64,000 nucleotides of DNA from Synechococcus sp. MIT S9220 (GCF_014304815.1 NZ_CP047958.1:1-64000); one strand, 5' to 3'. Shown: positions 28,512-38,151, numbered from the stretch's first letter. Notes: generated by a model from the letters alone, not told the origin. A program made the numbers and translations.

Positions 28512-29444
28512 TTAGGCCGCCATCTCGAACCCCAGTCGTTTCACTTCAGGCTGGAGCTGGATGCCGTGGGCATCGGCTACCTCCTGTTGCACCAAGCCAA
28601 TCAGGTTGCGGATATCTGCAGCCCGGGCTCCTCCAGTGTTGACAATGAAGTTGGCGTGCACTTCAGAGACCTGCGCCCCACCGACACGGCGGCCTTTCAG
28701 GCCAAGACCTTCGATCAAACGACCGGCCTTTGCAGGTTCTGGATTGCGAAAGACGCTGCCACAGCTCGGTTGCTTGTAGGGCTGGGTGCTGGTGCGATGG
28801 TTGAGATTTTCGCTGGTGCGCTGTTGCAGCTCGGTCGGATCATGACCTGCTTCCAGCTGAAATTCGGCGGCCACCACCAGGAAGGGTTGGGTCTGTAGAG
28901 CACTGTGGCGGTACGCGAAATCGAGTGATTCCCGCTCAAGCCTCCGGATCCTGAAATCATCGCCTTGCAGAGGAACCACATCCACGCTGAGCAGCCGTTC
29001 AGCGGTACAACCACCCTGGGCACCGGCGTTCATCACAGCGGCTCCGCCGACCGTGCCAGGGATGCCCACGGCCCACTCCAGCCCTTGCAATCCTTTTCGC
29101 GCCGCACGCCTTGCCAAGGTCGGGATCGGTTCACCAGAACTTGCCCGCACCCTGCCGGTCTGGGCGTTCAGTTCAAGTCCCTGCAGCCGTCTCAGGCAGA
29201 GAGTGAGTCCTGGAAGCCCTGCATCAGCAATCAGCAGATTGGAGCCTGCACCGATCACACGGACGGGTAATCCTTCGTTTGCTGCCCAATGGAGCAGGGT
29301 GGAAATCTGCTGGGTTTGATTCGGTTCGCCCAACCATTGCGCTGGTCCGCCCACTCGCCAGGTTGTGTAGTGGGCCAGGGACACCTGCTCTTGCAGGATT
29401 CCCTGTTCCTTCAGGTCTCTCAAGCTGTCAGTGTCGACTGACAT
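28512..29444 (-). CDS. murB: UDP-N-acetylenolpyruvoylglucosamine reductase MurB
   Basis: MurB reduces the enolpyruvyl group to give UDP-N-acetylmuramic acid, using FAD and NADPH in the cytoplasm. The protein has 310 residues. [11 protein letters not shown] and [20 protein letters not shown] are the FAD-binding signatures, [20 protein letters not shown] the core motif, and [19 protein letters not shown] includes the catalytic serine. The final Glu is in [11 protein letters not shown]. The short form lacking a large lobe is the type II MurB seen in cyanobacteria and Gram-positives. Its start overlaps the end of murC by 25 bases, so the two are translationally linked. Confidence 0.95.
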   Translation of the reverse strand: MSVDTDSLRDLKEQGILQEQVSLAHYTTWRVGGPAQWLGEPNQTQQISTLLHWAANEGLPVRVIGAGSNLLIADAGLPGLTLCLRRLQGLELNAQTGRVRASSGEPIPTLARRAARKGLQGLEWAVGIPGTVGGAAVMNAGAQGGCTAERLLSVDVVPLQGDDFRIRRLERESLDFAYRHSALQTQPFLVVAAEFQLEAGHDPTELQQRTSENLNHRTSTQPYKQPSCGSVFRNPEPAKAGRLIEGLGLKGRRVGGAQVSEVHANFIVNTGGARAADIRNLIGLVQQEVADAHGIQLQPEVKRLGFEMAA

Positions 29445-30907
29445 GACGTCTGCTCCTGCAAGGCGTTCGGTGACAGCCGTGACCAGAGACTGTTCACATC
29501 ACCGGCTCCCATGGCCAGTACGAGGTCATCGGCACAGCTGTGCTCCCGAACAAGATCAGCCAGTTCGTCCATGGTGTCGGCCACCAGAACCGTCTGATCG
29601 GCACTGTGTTGCTGAATGCACGATGCCAGGGCTTTGCTGCTGACACCGGGGATTGGAGTTTCACCGGCTGAAAACACCGGAGCCAAAACAACGATGTCGA
29701 CGTTGGAGAGCGCCACCGCGAATTCGTTCTGAAATTCCTGAGTGCGGCTGTATCGATGCGGTTGGAAGACCGCCAACAGTCGTTTTGGACTTCGCGGCAG
29801 TGGGCTTCGCCCACTGGACACCATCAGAGCGGCCATCGCCAGGGTCGCCGCCACTTCACTGGGGTGATGGGCGTAGTCGTCCACCACCAGACGTCCCTGC
29901 CAGTCGCCCCGATAGTCGAAGCGGCGTCCAGGTGTCTTGAGTTCATTCAGGTGGGTCACCAGACGCTCGAGAGGAATTCCTTCCAAACGACAGGCAGCGA
30001 GAGCCCCCAGGGCATTGCTCAGGTTGTGCAGCCCTGGCAGCGGCAACGTGATTCGGCCGACATACTCAGCCTGTTCATAGAGATCGGCAACCGTGTGATC
30101 GCCTTCAAGGGCTACCGGCAGAGCGGCGAAATCAACATTGTCGCTGCGTTGCACTGACCACCAGGCATCAGCTTGGAAGTGTTCGCTCAGGATCGGGTCG
30201 TCCTGATTGGCAAGCAATCGACCGCAACCGGCGGCGAAGCGGCGCATGGTGGTGATCAGATCATCGAGATCCCTGTAGTGATCGGTGTGATCCAGTTCCA
30301 GGTTCGTAATCACTCCCAGAGTTGCGTTGAATTTCACCAGGGAGCCATCGGATTCATCGGCTTCTGCCACCAGCAGCCGGCCGGAGCCCGCATGTCCGTT
30401 GCTTCCGTAGCAGGGAACGATTCCACCAATCACAGCGGTTGGATCTTCACCAGCGCTGTGAAGAAGTGACGTCACCACTGTGCTTGTGGTGGTTTTGCCG
30501 TGACTTCCCGCGACCGCAATTGAAGGCTGTTGATCGATCAGGGCAGCGAGCAGATCGGAGCGGTGCCAGACAGTTAGCTGCAATTGCCGGGCCGCGGCCA
30601 GTTCAGCATTGCTTTCGGGGATGGCGCTGCTGATCACCACCAAGGGTGTAGCTAAACCACGTGTTTTCAGTTCATCAAAATTATTTGCAGTTTGCGAGGC
30701 GAAAGCCACCATGCCAAGCGACTGCAGGGCCTCCATTGCTGGGGACATCTTGCGGTCGGAGCCACTCACCTGGTGACCGCGGCTGAGCAGAATTCTCGCC
30801 AGGGCAGACATGCCGATTCCGCCTGCACCGATGAAGTGCACTGAGGAAGGGCTGTCAAGCGATCTGCTCAAGAACAAATGCCGTGGACGCGCACGATAAA
30901 TCAGCAT
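29420..30907 (-). CDS. murC: UDP-N-acetylmuramate-L-alanine ligase MurC
   Basis: MurC adds L-alanine to UDP-MurNAc with ATP hydrolysis. The protein has 495 residues from the ATG at 30907 (the frame continues upstream to 30955). It has the N-terminal UDP-binding [18 protein letters not shown] at 24-41, the ATP loop [19 protein letters not shown] at 131-149, [12 protein letters not shown] and LDHTDHY in the central domain, and RRFDYRG with [16 protein letters not shown] in the C-terminal domain. It is divergent from gap2, and the 133 bases between them hold the promoters of both. Confidence 0.96.
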   Translation of the reverse strand: MLIYRARPRHLFLSRSLDSPSSVHFIGAGGIGMSALARILLSRGHQVSGSDRKMSPAMEALQSLGMVAFASQTANNFDELKTRGLATPLVVISSAIPESNAELAAARQLQLTVWHRSDLLAALIDQQPSIAVAGSHGKTTTSTVVTSLLHSAGEDPTAVIGGIVPCYGSNGHAGSGRLLVAEADESDGSLVKFNATLGVITNLELDHTDHYRDLDDLITTMRRFAAGCGRLLANQDDPILSEHFQADAWWSVQRSDNVDFAALPVALEGDHTVADLYEQAEYVGRITLPLPGLHNLSNALGALAACRLEGIPLERLVTHLNELKTPGRRFDYRGDWQGRLVVDDYAHHPSEVAATLAMAALMVSSGRSPLPRSPKRLLAVFQPHRYSRTQEFQNEFAVALSNVDIVVLAPVFSAGETPIPGVSSKALASCIQQHSADQTVLVADTMDELADLVREHSCADDLVLAMGAGDVNSLWSRLSPNALQEQTSCQSTLTA

Positions 30908-30999
30908 TTCCTGCTGACCACCAATCGGCGCAGACTGTCGCGCTAGCCCCCTCAAAAATTTGATGCTGGGGCTGTTTCATTGGAAATTAGCGATTTCTG

Positions 31000-31005
31000 T
31001 ATGAT
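31000..31005 (+). promoter_or_regulatory. candidate -10 element of gap2
   Basis: TATGAT lies 36 bases before the gap2 ATG, in an AT-rich part of the murC-gap2 gap. No convincing -35 hexamer sits at the usual 16-18 base distance; TTTCAT at 30975-30980 is the nearest, at a 19-base spacing. The assignment rests on the hexamer and its position alone. Confidence 0.35.
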
Positions 31006-31040
31006 CAGCGGCCATTCCCTGCGGATTGTCCGCTCCTCAT

Positions 31041-32066
31041 ATGACTCTGCGCGTTGCGATCAATGGATTCGGCCGAATCGGTCGCAATGTGATGCGGGGT
31101 TGGATCAGCCGTGGCGCTGACACCGACATCGAGATTGTGGGCGTCAATGCCACCTCGGACCCCAAGACCAGTGCTCACCTGCTGACCTACGACTCCATTC
31201 TGGGCAAGCTCGATCCCAGCGTGAAGATCGAAACCACTGACGACTCGATGATCGTCAATGGCAAGCAGGTGAAGTTCTTCTCCGACCGCAATCCCCTCAA
31301 TTGCCCCTGGAAGGACTGGGGCGTGGATCTGGTTCTTGAGTCGACCGGTGTCTTCAACACCGACGAGAAGGCCAGCATGCACATTCAGGCCGGTGCCAAG
31401 AAGGTGATTCTCACCGCTCCTGGCAAAGGCCCCAAGGTCGGCACGTTCGTGGTCGGTGTGAATGAGGATCAATACCGTCATGAAGATTTCGACATCCTCA
31501 GCAACGCCAGCTGCACCACCAACTGCCTCGCCCCGCTGGTGAAAGTGATCGATCAGTCGATCGGCATTAACCGTGGCCTAATGACCACCATTCACAGTTA
31601 CACAGGCGACCAGAGGATTCTCGACAACAACCATCGCGATCTGCGTCGTGCTCGTGCCGCTGCTGTGAACATGGTTCCCACCTCCACGGGTGCAGCCCAA
31701 GCCGTGGCTCTGGTCTACCCCCCTGTGAAGGGCAAGTTCACTGGTATCGCCATGCGCGTTCCGACTCCGAACGTTTCAGCCGTTGATCTCGTGTTCGAGT
31801 CCAACCGCGCCTCTTCCGTGGATGAGATCAAATCGATCCTCAAGGCAGCTGCTGATGGTCCGATGAGCAAGATCATCAAGTACGGCGATCTGCCCTTGGT
31901 GTCCAGCGACTACGCCGGCACGAATCAGTCGACCATTTTTGACGCGGATCTGACCCTTGCCATGGGTGACAACTTCTTCAAAATCGTTGCCTGGTACGAC
32001 AACGAGTGGGGCTACAGCCAAAGAGTTGTGGACCTTGCCGAGGTCGTGGCCAGGAACTGGAAATAA
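31041..32066 (+). CDS. gap2: glyceraldehyde-3-phosphate dehydrogenase (Gap2, Calvin-cycle type)
   Basis: A 341-residue GAPDH. MTLRVAINGFGRIGRNVMR is the N-terminal nucleotide-binding motif and SNASCTTNCLAPLVK at about 153 contains the catalytic cysteine. The wording resembles cyanobacterial Gap2, the plastid-type enzyme that uses NADPH or NADH and serves photosynthetic carbon reduction, rather than glycolytic Gap1. The C-terminus ends at AEVVARNWK without the CP12-like extension of plant GapB. I chose ATG 31041 over a start at 31026. A strong terminator follows 21 bases after the stop, making this a single-gene transcript. Confidence 0.95.
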   Translation: MTLRVAINGFGRIGRNVMRGWISRGADTDIEIVGVNATSDPKTSAHLLTYDSILGKLDPSVKIETTDDSMIVNGKQVKFFSDRNPLNCPWKDWGVDLVLESTGVFNTDEKASMHIQAGAKKVILTAPGKGPKVGTFVVGVNEDQYRHEDFDILSNASCTTNCLAPLVKVIDQSIGINRGLMTTIHSYTGDQRILDNNHRDLRRARAAAVNMVPTSTGAAQAVALVYPPVKGKFTGIAMRVPTPNVSAVDLVFESNRASSVDEIKSILKAAADGPMSKIIKYGDLPLVSSDYAGTNQSTIFDADLTLAMGDNFFKIVAWYDNEWGYSQRVVDLAEVVARNWK

Positions 32067-32087
32067 TCAGGATTTGAGCTGATTTTC

Positions 32088-32116
32088 AATCCCTCCCACT
32101 GGGAGGGATTTTTTTT
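32088..32116 (+). terminator. intrinsic terminator of gap2
   Basis: A 10-base-pair stem, AATCCCTCCC (32088-32097) and GGGAGGGATT (32101-32110), with a 3-base loop (ACT) is followed by a run of T to 32116. It is a textbook Rho-independent terminator on the plus strand. It ends just before the thiL stop codon on the other strand, so it may also shorten thiL transcripts, though that side lacks a long T tract. Confidence 0.9.
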
Positions 32117-32118
32117 GG

Positions 32119-33120
32119 TCACTCATCATTCAGAGCAGAGCCGAAGTGATCAAACTCTGCAGCGGTCACAGGACGGCTGGTCTCACTCCAGACGATCTGA
32201 TTGCTCTCCGCGGTGATACAGCCGATGCGCTGGCTGTCCGGTTGATGTTCAAGCCAGCGTTGGGCCCAGAGGGCTGGGAGACTCAGCACCAATTCAAAAT
32301 CCTCACCACCGTTCAGGCACCATTGATCCCAGAGCTCGCCAGAGGGCCAGCCTTCCGCTCGCGGAAGCCAGTCATGGGTGAGTTGAGCTCCGCACTCACT
32401 GCTGTTGCAAAGAGCCTGCACCGCCGCCAGGAGACCGTCACTGCTATCCGTGCCGGCGGCTCTCCAGGGCAAGTTTTCAGGTTTGTTCTCGAGCAGCGTG
32501 GTTAAGGCATCCAGCCTGGGTCTGGGGCGGCGATGTTGGCTGATGGCCTGGTGTTGAAGGGCTTCCATCAGTGCACTGGTGCCATCCAGAGTCGGATCAC
32601 CTTGAAGCAGTGCTAGCCCTAAACGGCTTAGTCCATGGGGCCCGCTGGTGACGAGCCAATCGCCTGGACAAGCATCACCACGATGCAGGCGTAAAGGCCC
32701 GAGTCGACCGAGTGCGGTGACCGAGATCAGTTTTTCTGTGCCTGCGGAGCAGTCTCCTCCCAGCAGGATCCCTCCATAGCAGTTGAGCGCTTCGCTGATA
32801 CCGCAGTACAGATCCTCAACCCAGCTCCATGGAGTGCTTCCCGGTGCCACCAGAGCCACTGTGATCCCATCCACAGCAACGGCGCCGCTGGCTGCCAGAT
32901 CCGACAGGTTGGTTGCCACGGCCCGCCAGCCCACATCCGCTGGACTTGTGGTGCGGTCACTGAAGTGAATTCCATCCACAAGCACGTCGGTGTTCACCAG
33001 CAGCTGCCGGGAGTCGGCGGCCAGGGTGCACGTGTCATCAGCCAGCTGGCCAGGAGGAGCGAAGCGAGCTAGCCGCCTGAGCAGCTCCGCTTCACCCAGC
33101 CCAGCCAGTGTGACCGTCAC
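32119..33120 (-). CDS. thiL: thiamine-monophosphate kinase ThiL
   Basis: ThiL phosphorylates thiamine monophosphate to the active cofactor thiamine diphosphate. The 333-residue protein belongs to the PurM/ThiL superfamily: LADDTCTLAADSRQLLVNTD and the metal-binding DVLVDGIHFSDRTTSPADVG are followed by VGWRAVATNLSDLAASGA, GGDCSAGTEKLISVTALG, DSSDGLLAAVQAL and NGGEDFELVLSLP. The start is GTG. It is the downstream partner of the cyclophilin gene, 5 bases apart. thiG lies elsewhere in this window, at 52.2 kb. Confidence 0.93.
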   Translation of the reverse strand: MTVTLAGLGEAELLRRLARFAPPGQLADDTCTLAADSRQLLVNTDVLVDGIHFSDRTTSPADVGWRAVATNLSDLAASGAVAVDGITVALVAPGSTPWSWVEDLYCGISEALNCYGGILLGGDCSAGTEKLISVTALGRLGPLRLHRGDACPGDWLVTSGPHGLSRLGLALLQGDPTLDGTSALMEALQHQAISQHRRPRPRLDALTTLLENKPENLPWRAAGTDSSDGLLAAVQALCNSSECGAQLTHDWLPRAEGWPSGELWDQWCLNGGEDFELVLSLPALWAQRWLEHQPDSQRIGCITAESNQIVWSETSRPVTAAEFDHFGSALNDE

Positions 33121-33125
33121 GGAGC

Positions 33126-34244
33126 TCAGGCGTGCTGCTGGAGTCGATCGGCCCCTTCGACCACTTTGATCCGTTTGATCTCATCGTTGACGCCCAGTTC
33201 CTCGAGCACATCGAATCCGTCAACGACATAACCGAAGGCTGCATTGCGCCCATCCACCAGATTCAGCCCTGCTGGTGTCAGCTCTGCTTCGTAGAGAAAC
33301 AGAAAGAACTGGGATGAGCCGTCATCAAGGGCCTGATCGGAGTGTGCCCAACCCAGCGTTCCCAGGGTGGCAAAGGGAAGCACCGGAGTGGCTTTGAACA
33401 TGCCGACGTCTTCGAAGGTTTGGTTGTAAAGAGTTTCCGGTTCATCGGGAACACGGATTTCCAAGGGCACGTGGCGTTCCTGCTTGGTTTTTGGATCCAC
33501 ATAGCCAATGTCAGGTCCTTTGGGATCTCCGCTCTGCAGGATGTAGAAATCTTCCGCACGGTTGAAGGGCAGGCCGTCATAGAAGCCCTTCAGGCTGAGA
33601 TCAATGAATGCACCCGCAGTCAGCGGTGCGTTGTAACCATCCACCACAGCCGTGAGATCGCCTTCAGTGGTTTCGATGACCACGGTGGCTCGGCCTGCCA
33701 GCCGTGGCAGGTCGTCGAATTCCGACGGGATGTCAGGCAGCCGATCATCAATCAGCAGTGATTCCAGATCACCGATCTGGCTGAGGGTCTTGCGTCGTGA
33801 CTGGATAAACCCGGCTTTGTCTTTGTTTTCAATGCGTTCCTGCAGAACGTTCAGGTCATCGGCCACTGCATCAAGGATCTGCTCGGCCTTGGATTGATCA
33901 TCGCTGGGCATCGCGGCGATGATCGCCTCCCTTCTGTTGCTCAGCAGGGATTGCGTGCGTTTGAGACCGCGTCCGAGAGCACTCCAGCGCTTGGCACGCA
34001 AGTCATCACTGGTGCCTTCAAGTTGATGTTGAAGATCGCGCAGGTCCTGCTGATGCATGGGCAACGAATCACGCAGGATCGCTGCTGGATCCTGCACGGC
34101 GTTTCCCTGGGGGAGTCCCGCCAAGGCGGGTGGGGTCCAGGCCAGGCCAACCATGATCAGCAGGCTGATAAGCCATGCGCTAAAGCGTTGAAATCCCAAC
34201 CGAATCGCCAAGGAGAACCCCAGGTGCTGAAAGGACTTTGGCAC
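33126..34244 (-). CDS. lumenal CYP38/TLP40-like cyclophilin peptidyl-prolyl isomerase
   Basis: A 372-residue exported cyclophilin. The N-terminus has a hydrophobic segment ([14 protein letters not shown]) and a likely cleavage after PPALA. Residues about 45-180 are helical and charged, resembling the PsbQ-like bundle of plant CYP38/TLP40. Residues about 190-365 form the cyclophilin fold, with [31 protein letters not shown] and [19 protein letters not shown]38 assists photosystem II assembly in the thylakoid lumen, so a similar role is likely. Several residues of the canonical isomerase site differ from human CypA, so catalysis is not certain. It is divergent from efp, 32 bases away. Confidence 0.88.
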   Translation of the reverse strand: MPKSFQHLGFSLAIRLGFQRFSAWLISLLIMVGLAWTPPALAGLPQGNAVQDPAAILRDSLPMHQQDLRDLQHQLEGTSDDLRAKRWSALGRGLKRTQSLLSNRREAIIAAMPSDDQSKAEQILDAVADDLNVLQERIENKDKAGFIQSRRKTLSQIGDLESLLIDDRLPDIPSEFDDLPRLAGRATVVIETTEGDLTAVVDGYNAPLTAGAFIDLSLKGFYDGLPFNRAEDFYILQSGDPKGPDIGYVDPKTKQERHVPLEIRVPDEPETLYNQTFEDVGMFKATPVLPFATLGTLGWAHSDQALDDGSSQFFLFLYEAELTPAGLNLVDGRNAAFGYVVDGFDVLEELGVNDEIKRIKVVEGADRLQQHA

Positions 34245-34276
34245 AGCCGTATGATCCCCTGAACCGTTCGGCGGGA

Positions 34277-34840
34277 ATGATCTCCAGCAACGACTTTCGC
34301 ACCGGCACCACGATCGAGCTCGACGGTGCCGTTTGGCGCGTGGTCGAGTTCCTGCACGTGAAGCCTGGCAAAGGGTCGGCCTTCGTTCGCACCAAGCTCA
34401 AGGCGGTTCAGACCGGGAGCGTTGTCGACAAAACCTTCCGTGCCGGAGAGATGCTTCCTCAGGCTGTTCTGGAGAAAGCCACTCTCCAGCACACCTATAT
34501 GGAGGGTGAGGACTATGTCTTTATGGACATGTCGAGCTATGAGGAAACTCGCCTCACCGCTCAGCAGATCGGTGACAGCCGCAAGTACCTCAAGGAGGGC
34601 ATGGAAGTGAGTGTGGTCTCGTGGAACGAGAAGCCCCTCGAAGTGGAATTGCCCAACTCCGTTGTGCTGGAGATCACCCAGACCGATCCTGGTGTGAAAG
34701 GTGATACTGCCACCGGTGGAACCAAGCCTGCGATCCTTGAAACTGGTGCTCAGGTGATGGTTCCTCTGTTTCTCTCGATTGGCGAGAAGATCAAGGTGGA
34801 CACGCGCAATGATTCCTATCTGGGTCGGGAGAGCAGCTGA
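34277..34840 (+). CDS. efp: elongation factor P
   Basis: EF-P relieves ribosome stalling at polyproline. The 187-residue protein begins [20 protein letters not shown], the canonical N-terminus, although the frame is open from 34238. [20 protein letters not shown] in the first domain carries the lysine-containing loop (PGKG) that enters the peptidyl-transferase centre. Domains II and III follow, with [11 protein letters not shown] and the C-terminal signature [12 protein letters not shown]. accB begins 2 bases after the stop, an arrangement common in cyanobacteria. Confidence 0.96.
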   Translation: MISSNDFRTGTTIELDGAVWRVVEFLHVKPGKGSAFVRTKLKAVQTGSVVDKTFRAGEMLPQAVLEKATLQHTYMEGEDYVFMDMSSYEETRLTAQQIGDSRKYLKEGMEVSVVSWNEKPLEVELPNSVVLEITQTDPGVKGDTATGGTKPAILETGAQVMVPLFLSIGEKIKVDTRNDSYLGRESS

Positions 34841-34842
34841 CT

Positions 34843-35328
34843 ATGCAACTCGATCACGATCAGCTGCACAAGCTTTTGGATGCCCTGGGTGAAAGCGATA
34901 TCCAGGAGTTCCGCCTTGAAGGCGACGACTTCCGTCTGGAAGTTCGTCGCAACCTGCCGGTTACAGCCGTCGCTGCCCCGGTGGTCCCTGTTGCTCAGGT
35001 TCCAGCACCGGTGCCAGTCGTTGATGTTCCCGCCCAGGGAGAATCAGCCTCAGCGGCTCCACCGGCTGCGGCGGGTTCCCGTTCTGACCTGGTCGATGTC
35101 ACAGCACCAATGGTCGGCACCTTCTACACCGCTCCTGCCCCAGGTGAAGCTCCCTTCGTGGAGATCGGTAATCGGATCAATGCCGGTCAGACAATCTGCA
35201 TTCTTGAAGCCATGAAGCTCATGAACGAGCTGGAGGCCGAGGTCGCAGGTGAAGTGGTTGAAATCCTTGTGGATAACGGCACCCCGGTGGAATTCGGTCA
35301 GGTGCTGATGCGCGTCAAGCCCGGCTGA
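34843..35328 (+). CDS. accB: biotin carboxyl carrier protein of acetyl-CoA carboxylase
   Basis: AccB carries the biotin that shuttles CO2 between biotin carboxylase and carboxyltransferase in the first step of fatty acid synthesis. The 161-residue protein has an N-terminal helical domain (DHDQLHKLLDALGESDIQEF), a P/A/V-rich flexible linker at about 45-80, and the biotinyl domain with the target lysine in CILEAMKLMNELEAEV near residue 124. The acetyl-CoA-type thumb is present in GTFYTAPAPGEAPFVEIGN. It is coupled to efp upstream and overlaps the convergent pdxA by 14 bases. Confidence 0.96.
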   Translation: MQLDHDQLHKLLDALGESDIQEFRLEGDDFRLEVRRNLPVTAVAAPVVPVAQVPAPVPVVDVPAQGESASAAPPAAAGSRSDLVDVTAPMVGTFYTAPAPGEAPFVEIGNRINAGQTICILEAMKLMNELEAEVAGEVVEILVDNGTPVEFGQVLMRVKPG

Positions 35329-36349
35329 GTTCCCAGGCCGCCTGGATGGCGGCCAGCATGCTTGTTCCTCTTGCCACTCCTTGTCCGGCGATGTCGAAGC
35401 CGGTGCCGTGGTCGGGGGAGGTTCGTAGAAAAGACAAGCCCAGAGTGGTGTTCACGGCCTGATCGAAGGCCAGCAACTTCACCGGAATCAGACCCTGATC
35501 GTGATACAAGGCCAGGATTCCATCAGGTCCGACCTGACCAGCACTGTTGCTCCATGCTTCAGCAGCACTCAACCAGCACGTGTCTGGAGGGAGGGGGCCT
35601 CTCAGTTGCACGCAAGGATGCTTGCTCGCCCAGCGCTCCAGTAGCGGGTTCAGCCACTGCTGCTCTTCACCTCCCAGTTGTCCTTGCTCTCCGGCATGTG
35701 GGTTGAGTCCGGCCACCAGCAATTGAGGAGCGGGATTGAAACGCAGGCAGAACCCTGCGAGTTCATCGAGCTTGCGTTCAACCAGATCCGCCGTGAGAAC
35801 CTCTGGTACTTGTCCAAGCGGGATGTGTGTGGTGGCCAGCAAGGTGTTCAGCCTCCATCCGGTTGCCGGTGAGACAGCCGTGAACAGCATCGAGGCAGTG
35901 TTGCGTCCATCCAGTTCCGCAAGACGTTCGGTCTGCCCGGGATAGCGATGTCCGGCTTGATGCCAGGCATGTTTCGCGATCGGTGCGGTCACCAGTGCCC
36001 GTGCTTGTTGCTGTTGGACCAGCTCCACAGCTCTGCTCAGCCATTGGAAACCTGCCTCTCCACTTGTTGGTCCTGCGTCGCCGGGTTCGAGAGGCCCTCC
36101 GGGCACTGGTAAATCCTCAATGCTCAATGCATCTGGATCTGCGATGGGATCCTGCGAATGCACTCTGAGCTGGTCAGCGGTCTTTTGCAGGCTGGCCTTG
36201 CAGCCGACAAGCAGAGGCATCGGCATGTCCCCTGGCCGCCTGGGATCAGCCAGGGCTTTCAGCGTGACTTCCATGCCGATCCCAGCAGGATCACCGAGTG
36301 CGATTACGAGGCGCTGCTTAGCGTCATGGCATTCGATGGATGGGGTCAT
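35315..36349 (-). CDS. pdxA: 4-hydroxythreonine-4-phosphate dehydrogenase PdxA
   Basis: PdxA oxidises 4-phosphohydroxythreonine, leading with PdxJ to pyridoxine 5'-phosphate (the DXP-dependent vitamin B6 route). The protein has 344 residues. LVIALGDPAGIGMEVTLKAL is the N-terminal signature. The metal-binding histidines lie in YPGQTERLAEL (preceding His), GLNPHAGEQG and the C-terminal FLRTSPDHGTGFDIAGQG. ALYHDQGLIPVKLLAFDQAV is also diagnostic. It overlaps accB on the other strand, and its start overlaps the small membrane-protein frame by 2 bases. Confidence 0.93.
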   Translation of the reverse strand: MTPSIECHDAKQRLVIALGDPAGIGMEVTLKALADPRRPGDMPMPLLVGCKASLQKTADQLRVHSQDPIADPDALSIEDLPVPGGPLEPGDAGPTSGEAGFQWLSRAVELVQQQQARALVTAPIAKHAWHQAGHRYPGQTERLAELDGRNTASMLFTAVSPATGWRLNTLLATTHIPLGQVPEVLTADLVERKLDELAGFCLRFNPAPQLLVAGLNPHAGEQGQLGGEEQQWLNPLLERWASKHPCVQLRGPLPPDTCWLSAAEAWSNSAGQVGPDGILALYHDQGLIPVKLLAFDQAVNTTLGLSFLRTSPDHGTGFDIAGQGVARGTSMLAAIQAAWELSRA

Positions 36350-36539
36350 GCTGCGTTGGCTGGTGATCGGCCTGTTGCTCTACGGCCTGGGAACGGCGTT
36401 TCGGGAGGGATGGCTGGAAGTTCAGTGGAGTCGCTTGTTGCATGATGCAGGTCTGACCTTTATCGATCCTGATCAGCCCTTGAAGCTGGATCAGGTTCCT
36501 CTGCTTAGCCCGAAGCGCTCTGAGTCGGATTCCCCATGA
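36348..36539 (+). CDS. small hypothetical membrane-anchored protein
   Basis: A 63-residue reading frame with one N-terminal hydrophobic helix (LRWLVIGLLLYGLGTAF), then a soluble tail with DPDQPLKLDQVPLLSPK. It starts at ATG 36348; ATG 36336 is an alternative. The frame is open much further upstream (36120), but that part is antisense to pdxA. Its 3' end overlaps the epimerase gene by 35 bases. The helix with a clean start favours a real gene, and I recall small membrane proteins at this place in related genomes, but I cannot assign a function. Confidence 0.55.
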   Translation: MLRWLVIGLLLYGLGTAFREGWLEVQWSRLLHDAGLTFIDPDQPLKLDQVPLLSPKRSESDSP

Positions 36540-37431
36540 GTCTTTCCGCTTCCAGACAGTGGGCAAGCCCACTGCGGAAGTTGGGATGAACCATGGTGTA
36601 GCCAAGTGTCTTGCAGAGAAGATCGTTGCTCACTCTGCGGTTTTCGGCCCAGAAACTTCGGGCCATGGCGCTCATGTCAGCTTCAGCATCCGTGTAATTG
36701 CGAGTCTCTGGAAGGTCGCAGTCCAAAAGGTCTGCGGCATGGCGCTGCATCACATGACTGGGAGCGGGCTCATGATCACAGAGGTTCACGACGGGAGGGT
36801 GCTGTCCTGCAGCAGAGCAGTGCATTAAGTGCAGGCAGGCCGCGGCGATGTCATCGACATGCACCCGGCAGAACACCTGGCCCGGCTTATGGACAGGCTT
36901 CAGGCTGCCGGCCTTCACAGCCGCGAGGGGTGAGCGACCTGGTCCGTAGATCCCTGGTAAACGCAGAATCTGCACTGGCAGACCACTGTTCATCCACTCC
37001 TGTTCACAGACCAGGCGTCTGCGGCTGCGGTCCTGACCGGGTTGTGGTGGATCCGCTTCGCTCACCCAGGCCCCCTCTGTGTTGCCATAGACGCCTGTGG
37101 TCGACAGATAGCCCGCCCAACGAAGCGGTAGTTGCCTGAGCTGAGGCCCCAGTGTCCGCAACACAGGGTCGTTCTGATCCCGCCCTGGTGGAATCGTGCT
37201 CAGTAGATGGGTCACGCCATCCAGCTCAGCGTCCGTTGGTATCAGGTTTTGGGCAGTGTCAAAACGTAGATCTCTGCTCTCGGGATCGGGGTTTCTGCTC
37301 GTGGTGAGCACCCTGATGTTCAGGGCCTCAGCCAGTGCCGCCAGCCGGCGTCCACTGAAGCCGGCTCCAAGGATGCACAACGTGGATCCAGCGGGCAGTG
37401 ATTGGCAACGGTTGACAAGTGATTCCGTCAT
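36505..37431 (-). CDS. NAD(P)-dependent SDR/epimerase-family protein (YeeZ-like)
   Basis: A 308-residue extended short-chain dehydrogenase/reductase. The Rossmann motif LCILGAGFSGRRLAAL is at about 18-33. STTGVYGNTEGAWVSEAD carries the serine and the tyrosine region, and the RLPGIYGPGRSPLAAV stretch is typical of sugar-nucleotide epimerases. The overall form resembles the YeeZ subgroup, with no recognised substrate. The second active-site lysine of the YxxxK motif is not evident after the tyrosine, so it may be a binding protein or act differently. It lies convergent with the small membrane-protein frame. Confidence 0.8.
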   Translation of the reverse strand: MTESLVNRCQSLPAGSTLCILGAGFSGRRLAALAEALNIRVLTTSRNPDPESRDLRFDTAQNLIPTDAELDGVTHLLSTIPPGRDQNDPVLRTLGPQLRQLPLRWAGYLSTTGVYGNTEGAWVSEADPPQPGQDRSRRRLVCEQEWMNSGLPVQILRLPGIYGPGRSPLAAVKAGSLKPVHKPGQVFCRVHVDDIAAACLHLMHCSAAGQHPPVVNLCDHEPAPSHVMQRHAADLLDCDLPETRNYTDAEADMSAMARSFWAENRRVSNDLLCKTLGYTMVHPNFRSGLAHCLEAERLMGNPTQSASG

Positions 37432-37485
37432 GAGTACAAACGTATCAGTGGCAATGCAGTCGTGACCAGTTCCTGTCTTCCCCTG

Positions 37486-37698
37486 ATGTCGTCTCAGTCA
37501 TCCATGCTGCCTCGAAGTGCTGGCAATCGCAGCATGGTCGTGGAAACTGGCGAGAGCACTGCTCTGCGTCGCTTGGCGGCAACCGTCTTCGCCTCGGTGT
37601 TGGTGAGTGCGGCCTTTGTGCTGGCACCCGAGCAGCCTGAACAGCAGGCCTCAATTTGTCAGCAGCATCATTCAGCAGAAGCTTGCAGAGTTTGGTGA
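37486..37698 (+). CDS. small hypothetical protein with one membrane segment
   Basis: A frame of 70 residues from ATG 37486 (GTG 37462 also possible). It has a hydrophilic start, a hydrophobic stretch AATVFASVLVSAAFVLAP at about 34-51, and a short tail with two cysteines (SICQQHHSAEACRVW). The layout suits a small exported or membrane-anchored protein whose tail could form a disulfide. It begins 54 bases after the divergent epimerase gene start and ends 21 bases before the HNH gene end. I do not recognise it. Confidence 0.55.
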   Translation: MSSQSSMLPRSAGNRSMVVETGESTALRRLAATVFASVLVSAAFVLAPEQPEQQASICQQHHSAEACRVW

Positions 37699-37719
37699 TG
37701 CAGGTCGGGTTCAGTCGTT

Positions 37720-38151
37720 TCAGGCAGCCTCGAGGCCCCAGTTCTGATGACTCTGGTGATTGAGTGATGCATCAGGTGCCATTGATGCATGAGAGGTTTG
37801 ATTCAATTCGGGTTGAGCCCACTGCAGAAGTCTCAGGGCAAGCCGCAAATCTCCATCCATCCAGGCACGGATCGCCATGGCTCGTCGCGGATCGTAAAAG
37901 CGTTGGCGTCGATACCAATCAAAAACTTCAGAATCAGATTTGTGCCCATTGCATGAGAGACAGGCTGGAACGCAGTTTTCGGTGGTGCTTAAACCGCCCT
38001 TAGCTCTTGGAAGAATATGATCAATCGATTCAGATTGTTTTCCGCAGTAAATACAGCTTTTACCGGTGTAAGTATGTAGTGATTGACGCCATCTTCGGAC
38101 TCGCAGTTTGGGGCATAGATCTTCAAGGAAAACCGCGTCCCTGTTATGCAT
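37720..38151 (-). CDS. HNH endonuclease
   Basis: A 143-residue HNH nuclease. The structural zinc cysteines are CIYCGK (about 33-38) and CLSCNGHKS (about 68-76); between them ESIDHILPRAKGGLSTTENC provides the catalytic DH, the middle asparagine and a further conserved segment. This is the McrA/free-standing HNH layout found in many cyanobacteria. It could serve DNA repair, restriction or phage defence; sequence alone does not say which. It is divergent from the SNF2 helicase gene, and the shared 208-base gap is relatively AT-rich. Confidence 0.88.
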   Translation of the reverse strand: MHNRDAVFLEDLCPKLRVRRWRQSLHTYTGKSCIYCGKQSESIDHILPRAKGGLSTTENCVPACLSCNGHKSDSEVFDWYRRQRFYDPRRAMAIRAWMDGDLRLALRLLQWAQPELNQTSHASMAPDASLNHQSHQNWGLEAA

